A stretch of DNA of 64,000 nt. Source: Poronia punctata (lineage: Eukaryota; Ascomycota; Sordariomycetes; Xylariales; Xylariaceae). Where the stretch lies: NCBI GenBank assembly GCA_022579005.1, contig MU401521.1, forward strand, positions 1 to 64,000, given 5' to 3'. Both the position numbers and the translations under genes were made by a program. Below the pieces are notes generated by a model. The model saw only the letters and a program-made list of their open reading frames with translations, did not search any database and had not been told where the DNA came from. Below are positions 1 through 12,713 of this stretch, in pieces; within the stretch, counting starts at the first letter, position 1, and each line of letters starts with the position of its first letter.

Positions 1-3000
1 ATTAATTAGTTTTATAAGCATAATAATATATTTAAAAAGCTTATATTTATATTAAAAAGCAGTTTTTTACTTATAACCTTTTTTAATTTAAACTAAATAA
101 AAACTTAATTTAAAATTTATTTTAGTAAACTATTTAGCTATGCTAAAATGCGCTTATAGTTTAAATATTAACAAAATTAGGTACTAGATTAATATTATAA
201 TACTATTAAGTTTTTAGTAATTAACTATAAAATATAGCTTTATAGTGTTTTTTTTATTTATAAACATTAAAAAAGCACTATATAACAATGTTAATTTTTT
301 AATACGTTTAAAATTTAATATCTTTTTTAGCTAGACTTTTAAAGCGTTTAGCTTTTTAGCAGTTATAGCGTAAAAAAGTCCTTAAAAAAGTGTTTTTTTT
401 TTTTAAAAGTTAATAGCATAGTTTTATATTATATAGTTAAGTAAATAAAAAGCAGCTTTTTTGCTTATAATAAGTAAGTAACTATAGAATTTCTTAAGTA
501 TATTTATAAAAATATTTTAAGCAGCTTAAGCAATAGCTATAACGTTAAACTTTAAAGTATTTAGCTAGATTTTTTATTACTAAATAACTAAGCTAGTGTA
601 ATTTTTTTTATAGTAATTTAAAACAAATTAAATTTTGCTACTATTTAAAAAAAAGTATACTAGCTAGTATTTTTTTATTTACTATTAAAGTAAAATAATA
701 TTATATAAGTTATTAAAGCTAAATAGCTTAAAGTTAAAATAAATAAAGTAATCTTTTTAATAATGTAATATAAAATAGTTTATATAATACTTACTACTAT
801 TTTTTAAAATAATAATATTAAAGCTAGTTATAAGCTAAAAAAATTGTTACTTAATAATAAAAAGCTTTTATGCTTAAGCTTTTTTTAGTAATATTATAAG
901 TATAAAGCTTTTAATATTTAATAAAGCTTTTATAAAATATTTTTTACTATTATAAAGTAAAGTTATAAAAATAATAAGTTATTAGCTAGCTTTTAGTTTT
1001 TAAAAAATATAACGTTTTAGTTTAAAAGTGTTACTAAGTTTTTTTTTTAAAGCAAAATTAATAATTACTTTGCTTTTTTTTAGCTAGATCTTATAAAGCG
1101 TAATATAAAAGCTAGCTAAAAATCTAATTTAGTATTAGTTTTAATTTTTATAAACTTAGTTTTTTTAAAAAGTTTAGCTAAAATAGTATTAATTTAAGCT
1201 TTTTTAACTAAAGCAAGTTTGTTTTCTTTTTTTTAACTTTTTTTAGCAAAAAAGATTTTTTTTAAAGCTAAAAGCAAGTTTTTACTGTTTACGTTTTTTT
1301 TAGCAAAACATTTTAAGGTTTAATAGTTATTTTGTTTATATTGCTAGTAAGCAACTTTATTATGCTTACGCTAGTTAATAGCAAACTATATAATACTTTA
1401 AAATGCTTTTTTATTTAAAGCTTACTTTTTATTTTTAGTTTTAAACTATAATAGTAGTTTTTTTATATTAGACTTTTTTAAATTGTTTTTTAAAAATAGA
1501 TTTTATAAGCTAAAGTTAAAGCAGTTTTTTTTGCTAATTTATTAGCTTAACTTTAAGTGCTCCTTTATTAAAGCAAGCCTATTTTTTAACGCTAAGGTTA
1601 ATAGCTTAAAGTTAGTTATTATATTTTTATAAATTTAACTAGCTTTTTTAATAGCGTTAAAAAACTTATTATTTTGTTTAAAAAGACCTTCTTTTTGTAA
1701 GTAAACTAGCTTAGTTATTTTATTAAAAAAAGTTTTTAATATATAATTTTAAAATATAGTTCTAAACTACTAAATAAACTTATTTAGGTTTAGTATTTTT
1801 ATAATATACTAGGCCGTGTTGCTATAATACTTTAATTTAAATATTTTATAAAAGTTGCAATGTTTTTTTATAAAGTTTTTAAATCTTTTTTTTAACGCAG
1901 CTTTATAGCTTTGCTATATATTTTAAAGCTAAAGCTGCTTTAATTAAGCAAGCTTTTGCTAGTGCTATATTTAGGCCTTATTAGTTAGCAAGAAGCCTAC
2001 TTAATTAATATAGTAATAGTTTTTTAAAAAGTTTATAATATAAGTTTAAAAGTATAAGCAAACTTAGCTTTATTAAAAAAGGAATTTAAATAGGTTTTTT
2101 TTACTATAAGTTAAAAGTTTGTTTAGCTATACTAAGTTAACTTTAGCTAAAGTAGTAAGTTAAAAAAGCTGTTTAAGTATATAAGCAAGTTGTTTTTTTA
2201 TAGTTACTAGTAAGCTTTTATTATTATTATTGTTGCTAAAGCTGCTAAAAGGCCTTTGCAAAAGTTCTTGTAAAGGTTTTTATAGCAAAAGTAGTAGCTA
2301 ATAACTACTAAAATTGTTATTAAAGTTATTTAGGTCGTTGCTACTTAAAGCACTTAAAAACATTCCTTTTAAGCTGCTTATAAAAGAAGGCTAAAGGCAT
2401 ATTATAAAGTGCTATGCCTAGGCTTTTTTTATAATTCCTTAGGCCTATGCAGCCTAAAGAGCTTTTAAAGTAAGTTGCTTTTAAATATAGGCTTTTAAGC
2501 TAAAATATTTAGTTAGTAAGGCTTATAAGCTAAAATAGCTAATAAATGCGCTAAAAAAGGCACTTTTTAGCTTGCTTATTAGTAAATTAACATTTATTAG
2601 TTATTTTTAGTTTTAGTAAAGTTACTTTTAAATTTTGTTAATTATAGCTTAAGTATAAGCTTGCAAATTATTTAGTTAAAAAAAGTTTGTATAAGGCCGC
2701 TATTAAAGGTTTTAAATTTATTTATTAGTTTTTTTAGCGTAATTGTTTAAGTTATTAATAAGCTTATAATAATTACTTTTTTATTTTTAAACTTTTTAGT
2801 AAAGTTTTAGCAAAGCTTGTTAATAAGTTTAAGCAATGCGTTAAAAATTTTAAATAGCTAAAGTATAAATTTTTTAATTTTTTATAAATATAGCAATAGT
2901 AAAGTATACTTTTTAAGTAAAAATATTGCTTTTTTCTTTAATTTTTTAGCAAAAAAATCGTAGCTAATCTTTATTAATTAAAAGACCGTTTTTATAAATT

Positions 3001-4225
3001 TCCGTTATAGTATTATAAAGGTTTTAAACCTTACTATATTGCTAAAATAATTTAGATTTTTTAATAGTTTTAAAGGTTTAAATACTATAAGCTAACTTTT
3101 AGCAAATATAAATTATATTTTTTATATAATTATAAATAGTAAAAGCAACTTTTAAAAGGTATTTAAAAGTAATGTTAAATATAAAAACATTTTTATTTAC
3201 ATTATTTTTAAAAATATTAAAGAAATTTAAAGTATTGTATAATATAAGAGCTTAGCTTATATTAAGCGCAAGGTTTTTAAATAAAAAAGCTATATTGTTA
3301 AAAGTTTAAGGTCTAATAAGAAATTGTTTTTAAATAAACTTTTACTGTTAATAAATAAGTTAGCAAGAAAATAAATATATATATTAATAAAGGTAGTTTA
3401 TTAACTAAAGTACCTTTTTAATAAGTAAAAAGCTTAGTAAAGTAAGTAATACTAAAAAAGTAGCTATATATAAAAAAAAAAGCGTATTAAAAATAAATCT
3501 TAGTTTATTATTAAATATAATAATAAAAGCTTAAAAAAAAGTAGTTTAAATATATAAGTTTTTAAAAAATAATTTAGTAACGTAACGCTTAATAAAAGAT
3601 TTTTTAAGTAATAAAAATACTTAACAAAGTTTGTTAGCTAAAGTAGTAATTAGTATAACTAAAAAAAGTAAAAGTAACTAAAAAAATTATAAGTTAAAAG
3701 AAATAAAAATAAAAGCAGCAAAATCTTTATTACTTATAAGCTTTTAAAGTTTTAAATTAAAACTAGCGTTGTTTTTAAATAAAAATTTGTTTAAGCTATT
3801 ATTAAATAATTCTTTAAATTTTAATTTATTAAAGTTTTTAAATTTAAAGTTTTCTAAAAAGAATTCTTTTTTACTAGAAAACTATGCTTATATAATTAGT
3901 ATAGCAACTAAAAACTAAAAAGCTTAGTTGTAAAAATAGTTACTGCTAGCAACTAAAGTTAAAAAAAAAAAAGCGTTACTAGCAATAATTCTAGTAAAAA
4001 ATTTTAAAAACATAAATAATATATAAAATAAAAAACTAAAGTCTTATAACTTAAGCTAAGTAAGTTAAAGTTCTTTTTTATAAAAAATACAGAATTATTT
4101 ATAACAAAAAGCTTAATATAGCAACTTAAAAGTAAGAATAGCTTTAATTTAATTTAATAATTTTATATAAGCTAAAAGGGTTTATAAAAAAAAAGTCCCT
4201 CTTTAAGCCCCTAAAGGAATATAGG
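1..4225. repeat. RIP-mutated AT-rich block (left)
   Basis: This block is almost pure A/T with residual GC and AGCT words and no ORF of useful length in any frame. Remaining C is mostly followed by T and remaining G mostly preceded by A, while CA and TG are scarce. That is what CpA-directed RIP leaves behind. It is presumably the decayed remains of one or more transposons, but I recognise no element type or coding motif. Some stretches, such as 2220-2520, are less eroded and keep GC-richer words. The block runs off the left edge, and composition returns to normal over about 4180-4250. Confidence 0.85.
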
Positions 4226-5602
4226 TCTATTTATCCTTATCCCTAGCCGGAGATCGGCAGTCCTTATTTCTTTTGTGCAAAGGGAGTCCGCACCTCGTAT
4301 CTGCAAGTGCATGCAACATAAAACTAACAAGTTTAATCCTATCTAACCCCTTTATCTAAAGGGGCTGTCTCCAACACCTGTAGCCTTCTGATTAGCTAGG
4401 TCCTATTACCTGAACGTCCCGTGTAACACCACTCCCGTCCAAGGTTTCCACAAGAGCGACACGGGGATAAGTAAACCGGCCAATGTCTACGAGATGCATG
4501 CGCGATCGGCGGATTCTGCAGTTGGGCTAGGTCATGTACCCGATAGGCCTGAAGGTGGCTAGATATTTTATTTTGCTCGTCATAAATAAGTAATAATGAT
4601 CTTTAAATGTTTCAACTCGTTGGGGTGTTTATGGGCAGTCGTCAGCATTTCCTACTCTTTCGCGTTTTGGAGATGTTAACCTTTCTTACCACAGTGACAA
4701 ACAAATGTTTGGTTACATCGCAGCCGGGACCCCGTGGTACACTTTTCTTTTGTGGCCGTATCTGTCCAATGCAGACCCTGGATTCTTTTCCTTGGGGAAT
4801 GGCCCGTCAACCAACAGCCTACATATCAATCAGAATCGGTCGCTATAGATATGACTTGGTTCCTATTATTTCGCTCTTCATCTAGACAAACACGGTAGTA
4901 ATCAATCGTCTGCAAAGAAAATATGTCGACCGGCCACGTCAGGATAGTCGCAGAAAGGCAAATACCCAGTAGACTTCTTGATTCTTCGGCCTCTGGGCAA
5001 ACAGGTCCAATCTTTTTCACTCCGGAAGGTGTTTGCGCCGTACTTGCTAGATCCAACAACTGATTTTTGACACGTCATTAGACTCATGCAGGCCTTTTGA
5101 GTCGCTGCCTTCGCCTCCAGGCGCATATCGGACCCAACTGCATATTGCGTACTGCAACCCCCCTAGATTAGCCTTGTTGCCTAGCCATCCCGTGCTTGGG
5201 CATTCATTTGTCCGGACCGTAAACGTGTATTTAGCAACCTATTTTCTTTGCGCAAGGGAGCAATGGCACAAACCCTTGAGCCCCACGTTTGACCAGACAA
5301 TATAGACGGCAGCCGACAGCTTGCGGCCATTAACATCAGGATAGGACTCAGTATCTGTTTGTAGACCTTTTGTCCACGTCTTGTTGTATGCCTGAATCCG
5401 TGCCGCATGGGAAATGAGTAGGTAGCCCGGTAGAATCGGTGCCCAACCTACATAACAAAGACCACAGGCTTGAAGGATAAGAGTAGGACGGTCGCCGTCG
5501 CCGATACCACGGAACCTGTTGAGCACACGCACATTTAGTTCATCAAATATCTCTCCCTCTGCCTGACCAAACTTGATACGATTCGCAGGGCTTGAAAACA
5601 GG
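4226..5602. other. Intergenic region upstream of the dynamin gene
   Basis: This normal-composition DNA lies between the AT-rich block and the dynamin start codon. Several short open frames exist on both strands, the longest about 130 codons on the minus strand at 5239-5634. None has recognisable motifs or coherent splice structure, and that longest one overlaps the real gene. I see no RNA gene. The last few hundred bases presumably hold the dynamin promoter and leader. Confidence 0.5.
4347..4364. repeat. Perfect 8-bp inverted repeat
   Basis: CCCCTTTA and TAAAGGGG are separated by two bases just inside the normal-composition side of the AT-block boundary. No U-tract follows and no gene is adjacent, so it is recorded only as a small palindrome. 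Confidence 0.5.
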
Positions 5603-8117
5603 ATGGTGCTCAAACTCAATACCGAAGTCCTCAATGGACTTTGCTCCGCCGACCAACTAGAACTCCTGGATGCCGTCGACCAGCTTAGACTGCAGGGGAT
5701 AGACCACTATGTATCCCTCCCCCAGATTATCGTCTGCGGCGATCAATCCTCGGGCAAGAGTTCCGTACTCGAAGCCATCTCCGGCGTTCCATTTCCTGTC
5801 AGGAGCAACCTGGTGAGCACCCAGAGATAGTTCGAGACACCTCTTTTCATTGCCGCTAAGTGTCAACAGTGTACCTGCTTTCCCACAGAGCTCATCCTCC
5901 GAAGATCCTCTCGTGAGGATGTTTCCGTTTCCATTGTTCCCCATGACCATGAGCAGCTCAAACGATCCGAAACGAGCAACCCCACCGAGTTTCACAAGAA
6001 GCTCAAAGGATTCGAGGGCCTCGCGGAGTTAATCGAAAGCGCCAAGGTGGCCATGGGGATCACGATGCAAGGCAAGAGTTTCTCCAAAGATCTACTGCGC
6101 ATCGAGATATCCGGCCCGCATCATCCCCACCTCACTATAGTTGATCTTCCCGGCTTGGTTCACTCCGAGACGAAGCAACAGACCGCTGCCGAGGTCGAAC
6201 TGGTCAGGGACGTTGTCCAGTCGTACATGAAGAAGACAAGAAGCGTCATCCTAGCTGTCGTCTCTGCCAAGAATGACTTTGCAAACCAGATAGTTCTCAA
6301 GCTCGCAAGGGCTACTGATCCTAAGGGCAGACGAACTATGGGGGTTATTACGAAGCCCGATACGCTAGTCCCCGGCTCTGGTAGCGAGTCCATGTTTCTG
6401 GACCTGGCTGAGAACAAAGAGGTCGAGTTCGGCCTCGGGTGGCACGTCCTCAAAAATCTCGACTCTGAACAGGTTTCGGGTTCATCTCTGCTCCACCAGC
6501 GCAACGAAGAGGAGAAGGCCTTCTTTTCTCAGGGCGCGTGGAGTCGTCTGTCTTCGGACATGTTGGGTGTAGGCGAACTCAGAAAACGTCTTAGTGAGGT
6601 TCTCCTTCGGCAGATTGCGACCGAACTACCTAGTCTGATCAAGGAGATTGACCAGGAGCTGAACGTTTGCGAAGCGGATCTAAAGGAGTTGGGCAAGCCG
6701 AGGGCCACGGCCATGGAGCAAAAGCAGCTTCTCATCGACATCGGTGAGAAATTCGGGCTTATCGTCAAGGATATCAGGAACGGATACTATCTCGGTTCCT
6801 TCTTTAGTAAAGCCGATACAACACGAGGATATCAGCAGCGTCTGCGTGCCGTGGTCCAGCAGCTCAATCGGGACTTTGCCTATGTCATGAGGAGGCAAGG
6901 TGCAGCACGAATCATCCGCTCGTCTGCCATGGGAAGCTCAATTTCGTCAACCCCTTACATTTCAAGGGATGATTTTGTTCAAGAAGTCCGCAACCTCCTG
7001 CGGCGTTCAAGGGGTATTGAACTTCCTGGCAGGTTCAACGAATTAATAGTCACAGACCTTTTCCAACAGCAATCTACGCCTTGGAGGAAAATTACCCTGG
7101 ATCACGTCGTTGAATGCTGGGCTGCGGCGGAGAAGACTCTTCGGCTGATCATTAATGCCATCGCGGACCCATCTACCGGCACGCAGATAATTCGCCAGGT
7201 AATCGAACCCGCGATGGGCCAACTGAAGAAAGAGATCATCTCGAAAGCGAACGACCTGATTGACTCCCACGTTGTGTGCCACCCAATGACATACAACGGG
7301 GAGTACCTGGAAGAAGTCCATCGGATCCAGGATAAAAGAAGGACAGAGTTCAACACGGGGATTATCCGGCGCTTCTTCGGACTCGGTGATGATGACATGA
7401 CTTCTGTGTCGCTTGGGCACTATAATAAATATAACATGGAAAATCTCATCGCGCAGTTATCCAAGCGGCAAGAGGCTGACGAAGAAAAGCTCGCCGCTTC
7501 TGAAGCTATCGACTGCATGGAAGCCTACTACAACGTGAGTTACTTTCGCGTGCTCCATCTTTACCAAGTAGAAAGAAATTGATTGACAAGATTGCGTTCA
7601 GGTCGCGCTCAAGCGCATGATAGACGATGTTGCTATCGAGGTTGTCGAAAGGAAACTCATGGCCAAGCTTTCCGACATACTCTCGCCGACCGTTGTTTTC
7701 AAGATGCCTGAAGACCTGGTCTCAGCTATTGCAGGTGAATCAAACAAGACGCGAGCTCGGAGGATCCAGCTGTCGAACCAAGTCGACGTTCTTATCAAAG
7801 GCTCCGAGACCTGCAAGCGATTTGCGAGGCTGCGCATCGATGATGAGTCGTCATCCGTTCTCAGCGAAGATAACGACGACGACGACGACGACAGGGTGGT
7901 TCCAGACGATTCGGCTGCGGAAGATGGTGGTTTTCAATCTGAAGAGCCTGTCCAAAAGCATGAGTCACCTGTCAAATTTTGGGATGGATCTGAAGAAGAG
8001 CAAGCACCCAAGATCAAAAGTGAGGCCGAGGTTCCGAGGAACAAGAAGAGCAAGCTAAAGGGGAAACGATGGGCGAACGGGTGGGCCGTGGCCGAGGCCG
8101 CAGCTGGTGAAGTATGA
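5603..8117 (+). CDS. Dynamin-family GTPase (Mx/Vps1-like), 796 aa
   Basis: Three exons: 5603-5812, 5870-7534 and 7602-8117, with introns of 57 and 67 bp (GT-AG; branch-like GCTAAG in the first) and all phases closed. The first ATG, at 5603, lies 45 codons before the P-loop. The GTPase domain shows G1 GDQSSGKSS (residues 46-54), switch I Thr72, G3 DLPG (162-165) and G4 TKPD (231-234). A long helical stalk follows, then a GED-like segment starting VALKRMIDDVAIEVVE at about residue 626. No PH or Pro-rich domain is visible, which points to the Mx-like or Vps1-like group found in many filamentous fungi rather than animal dynamin. The C-terminal tail is unusual: a run of six Asp, then Glu/Lys-rich sequence. 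Family members self-assemble and remodel membranes; the specific membrane cannot be told. Position 73 is Cys where relatives usually have Arg (CTRFPTE). The gene sits about 1.4 kb from a RIP-mutated block. Confidence 0.9.
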
Positions 8118-10346
8118 ACGGCCTGAGGAGCAGCACATCTGTAGTGAATCAGTTCAGGCTTGAATCCTCACAGCGCAATTGATGTAGATGCTTGAGCTTA
8201 TCTCCTAGTTGGATTGGACGAGAAGGGTGTTACAGAGTGTAAGAATCACAGCAGAACAACTTCAGTTTGCAATAATGCGTCACAAATAGATTATAGTACA
8301 CATAATGGCACACAGGTCAAGATAGTACCTAGTCTGCTCGTACATGTAGAGGGAAGGATTGACACCGCGGGGATTTCGCAGTACGTGGAATAAGTTTTTC
8401 GCGGGCATACTGTATGTGCTGATGATAGAGCAGGTGGAAGGTAGGTCCTTACTTACATGTACCAGGTGACTACTTACTTCACGCGGATAAGTTTGCAAAG
8501 TGCACCTTCCTACGCAAATTACATACCAAAATCTATGTGGCAAATCTACCTGACATAGTATGTATCTTTCAAACTGTGTCTCCTGTCCGCTTTATGTGGT
8601 AATACCTGGCACGCCTGGGTTAGCCATGTTTGGATCATTCTGACACTGCCTTTTGACAGTTAATGGTTACTTACGAGTATATACGGCTTGATTGGCGATT
8701 TTAACCACACTATGGTTGCGCGTTAGATTAGACAGTTCAAGTCGAATTATCTACTTCATCAACGACAAGACTGTCATCACCTGCATCTTACTAGTGGTTG
8801 TCGTGTCTGATCCACCTACAGGATTGGAGATGATGATACATGGGTGTCCGCACGAGACAAGAGTATGTTGACAAATCCAGAGCTTTAAGCCAAACACAAG
8901 CTTTTGGCCAGAAACCTGAGTAGGGGAATTTTGTGTAAATGGATAACCTACATAACTCACTAGGCATACCTTTAGCTACATATAGACTCCCAGTATTACA
9001 TATACATGTATGTAGCCAGCTTAGCGGAGACTTAGTCCCTGGATTGGAGGCACTTTTGGCCTAGAACATCGATCTCCATACCATCACCCCACCCACCCCT
9101 GTACGGCATCGGTCCCGCGTTCGATCAAACAAGATTCGCATATCTTGCCGTGCATGCGATGATTCAGCATCAGATCTCTCCGAGTGTAATTCACTTTGGT
9201 TAGGTAGTAGCTACCTACCTTCAAGAGCTCTACGAAATGGGAACGTCTTGCGATTGCAGCATACGTGTATTTTTCTACCCTGGTGGTGCCAGATGTTTTT
9301 TTAGTCTACAATCGAGTCGGTTCTCGCCCGGCCCTCTCTCCCCGCTAGTCCGCCGTTCAAATGGCCGAATTTGGAAACCCCTGTATAGGCGACCTTCAGC
9401 CCTTGAAAGTTGAGAATTCTAGGCTTCAAACTAGCAACAGCTATTCCAACCAAATGGCCCGGATTCAGACTAGTGCCCGCATCAGGCCGGCCTAACGAGG
9501 TCGCTAATATCGAGACGGTTCAGTCATGCGCATTAAAAGGTCGCTTATAATGTTGGCTAGCATACCTACTTAGGTAGTGAAGAAGCAGAGCCATCGTGCA
9601 TCGAAGCGCCCTGTTCGAGGGTTTTTAGCTAAGCGACCCTGGGGGACGTACCAGCCAGAAAAGGACACAGACAGACGGATCCATGGAGACCCGCACGTGC
9701 TACCTACATGCACATCTACGAATGCACGGCACACGACTTCTCTCCGGACATACGTACTCGGTTAGATACTCCAATACCATGATTTCGACTAACCTAATGT
9801 CTGCTACTAAGAACTCTGGGTTTACAAATTCTAAACGGCCAGACGCCACGTAATTTATACATGCTCTCGTCAGCCCACTCTCGTCGGGATCAGTCTTTTA
9901 AGGTTTCCCCTCCGATAAGAAAGGAGGGACATGTTCCGCCGATTTGGTGTCCTTACAAGGGGGGGGGGGGGGGGGGGGGGTTTTTTTTTTAAAAAAAAAA
10001 AAAAGTTATAATTTAAAAAATTAAAAAAAACCGGCCCAATGGCCCAAGGTCCATANNNNNNNNNNCACTTCGCTTTCACACTCTCCCATTACTTTCTTGG
10101 TCGTCTTTTGGGCTGGGGTGGGGGGGGGGGCGGGGGGCGCGCCGCCCCCCCCCCCCCCCCCTTGATTATAGAACCTGAAAATACAGTTATACTTTCCAAC
10201 TTTCATCATACCCGGCCATATGCCCGACGGTCCATCTGTCCTCTTCTCTGTATTTCGCAACAATGTGGGAGCGGACATAACTTTACTCTCTCTCATATTA
10301 TTTTCCTTTCCTCAGAAAATCGACAGAGACAAAAGACATCACGAAA
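8118..10346. other. Intergenic region with short TAGGTA/TACCTA repeats
   Basis: This spans the 3' side of the dynamin gene and the 5' side of the mannosyltransferase. It holds scattered TACCTA/TAGGTA words (for example 9210-9222 and 9563-9577) and no convincing ORF or RNA gene. The last 400 bases contain an assembly gap and homopolymer tracts. The final 180 bases before 10347 are CT-rich, as is common in fungal promoters. Confidence 0.6.
9959..10162. other. Assembly gap with flanking poly-G/poly-C tracts
   Basis: Ten Ns at 10056-10065. To the left is a run of about 22 G, then T and A runs (9959-9994). To the right is a G-rich run joined through GGCGCGCC to a run of C (about 10116-10161). This symmetrical homopolymer structure beside a fixed-length gap suggests artefactual read ends or gap filling rather than real sequence. 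The true distance between the dynamin and mannosyltransferase genes is therefore uncertain. Confidence 0.8.
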
Positions 10347-12713
10347 ATGGCTAGCATAAAAGAGGGCCGAATACCCCAAGGGCTGTTATCACCCGCTCTA
10401 GATCGAAGATACCGACGATCGAGGAAGCGTCAAACATATACGTTCCTATTTGGTGTAGTCATATTTTTGTTCCTCGTCTATTGCATATTCATCCGTCCTA
10501 CCAAAGCTCAGCACTCGAAGGGTTTTGAGAAGCCTGCCCCGAATAAACCGAGCTTAGGTCGAACGGTAACAGTACCGGACTTGGGTGTACCCGGTCGTGA
10601 AAAGACGGAAGATGGCCCCATCTCGCAGGTACCTCTGTTGGAGAGCACGGCCCAGGGTAAGGATACGCACGAGACTGGCCAGAAGCCCGATTCACATCCG
10701 ATAGTGGTAGAGGAGGACCAGGATGGCAACATGAAGCCGGAAGAACCTACGACAGATCCTAGTGGCCAAGTCAAATCTGACAATCAAATGACCGTGTCCC
10801 AGTCAGGACGGGAGAAAGAAAAAGCGGTACCACAAAGACCCCATCCTGTCGAGAGGCCGAGTCTTCAGGCCGATTTACAGGCCATGTTCGCCCTGCTACC
10901 CGACGAACTCACCTTACGTGGGCTCCTGAGCCCCATTCTAGATGGTGGCGCAGAACGTATGCGAGAACTGGGATTGCGGACACGCGCCTATAAGAAATAT
11001 TTTGCCGCATGGGAGAAGCTTCACCTGATGGAACACGAGGCGACGGGCGAGTTGCACATCCGCGACGACATCCTTCAATATCTGTACGAAGCGGCGAAAA
11101 CCAGCAAAGACGATCTATCGGCTCTTTCTAATACGATTCGGAGTTATGAGACATTTCGCGCCTTCATAGCCAGGCTCGCCCGTCTCCTTTTCCCTTTTAC
11201 GACCCCCTACTATCCAGACCATATGGCGTTGCATGCCCAGTTCCGGAACGCCGGAAGAGGCATCGTGCTCACCGCCGGCGACCAACAGGCCCCGTACCTG
11301 TTGACCACGATATACACGTTTAGAAAACTCGGTTGTGATTTGCCTATCGAGGTCATGTATCTGGGAGATGATGATTTGGGTGAAGATCAACGCTTCGAGC
11401 TAGAGGTCGGTACTTTATCTTTACTGTGTCTGTTTCCAATACTGACGATCCGAAATAACAGGCCCTCCCAGGAGTCACGACACGCGATGTATCGCAAATG
11501 GTCGACGACAGTGGTTGGAAGCTTCAGGGATGGGCTATCAAGCCTTTCGCGATATTGATGTCTAGTTTCCGCGAAGTCATCTTCATCGACGCCGATTCTC
11601 TATTCTTCCGAGATCCCAGCAAGTTATTCGACGACCCCGGCTACAAGGAGACTGGTGCTCTATTCTTCCGCGACCGTATCATCCTACCCGAGTCGAAGAG
11701 AAGGATGTTGTTGCAGATTCTCCCCAGACCGATCCCGAAAGAGGCGAAAGAGTCAACATGGTGGACTGGCGAATCAGGACACTACCAGGAGAGTGGAGTC
11801 GTAGTCGTGAGTGGTTCAACATTCGGCCCCCCTTTTCTCGATAAATCATCTAACACGTTAATAACAGGTCGATAAATGGAGACATTTCATCTCCATGCTG
11901 CTCGTTTGTCGTTTTAACGGAAGCGACAGAGATGCGACAGACGGCAAGGTTGGTGTATATGAGTTGATGCACGGTAAGTACTGGATTTTATACGACCTCG
12001 TCGGCAACGATGCTTAAAATATGCTTCTTGGCCAAACTGACATTCTCACCCCAGGTGACAAGGAGACGTTCTGGATCGGCTTCTTGCTAGCAGGAGATTC
12101 ATCCTTCACCTTCCATCGAGGAGCGGTAGGAGCACTGGGTGTTATCAAAGACATAACATCACTCGAAACCCCAACCACGACATCAACAAACACTGCGACA
12201 AGTCTAAACATACCCAAAGATACCAATATCGAAACCCTCTCCAACGACGACCAACAACCCAAAAACGAAACCGAAACCGAAACCGAAACCGAAACCCCCG
12301 AAGGACAAGAAGCATCCAAAAACGAAACCACTGTTAAAAATACAGACCCCCCCAAACTAACAACCCGCGAAATCGAAATCGTAAGACCCCACGTCGACGC
12401 GAAGAAATACATGATCTGCAGCTCCCAACTCCTACACCTGGACACGGACGGCACGCCCCTCTGGTTCAACGGCTGGTTGACGGTATCCAAATTCGCCGCC
12501 CCCCCTTATCGAAAGTTTGCCCCCATGCCTTCGTATATGATGGAACCCCCCACCACCACATCACCACATGAAACAAAGGAATTCTGGCAATTGGCCGGTG
12601 ATAACATGTGTTGTCTTACGTCGGATGCCGATCACGCTTATAAATTGTCGGAGAACGATGCGGCGGTTTTGCAGATGATGCGGGATCGGGCGGTGGAGAT
12701 TGGCGCTTTTTAA
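10347..12713 (+). CDS. Golgi alpha-1,3-mannosyltransferase, GT71 (MNN1-like), ~720 aa
   Basis: Four exons: 10347-11409, 11472-11806, 11868-11973 and 12055-12713 (720 aa). The first intron could instead be 11406-11461, giving 722 aa and restoring a LeuProGlyVal junction; that donor (GTCGGT) is poorer. The protein is type II: a short basic cytosolic tail, one membrane anchor at about residues 31-49, a Pro/Glu/Lys-rich stem, then a lumenal catalytic domain. Diagnostic GT71 sequence includes GWAIKPFAIL and FIDADSLFF, the DxD-type DAD at about 394-396 being the metal/nucleotide-sugar site, followed by ESGVVVVDKW. Family enzymes transfer mannose from GDP-mannose to N- and O-linked glycans of cell-wall proteins. 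An insertion in exon 4 is Thr/Asn-rich and contains an (ET)n run; it looks like a species-specific low-complexity loop. ATG 10347 has a good context (AAAATGG). Confidence 0.9.

Noticed and set aside
12014..12490. 158-codon minus-strand ORF antisense to the mannosyltransferase
   Set aside because: It is the shadow of exon 4; its SVSVSV run is just the reverse of the GAAACC repeat, and the plus strand has clear GT71 conservation.
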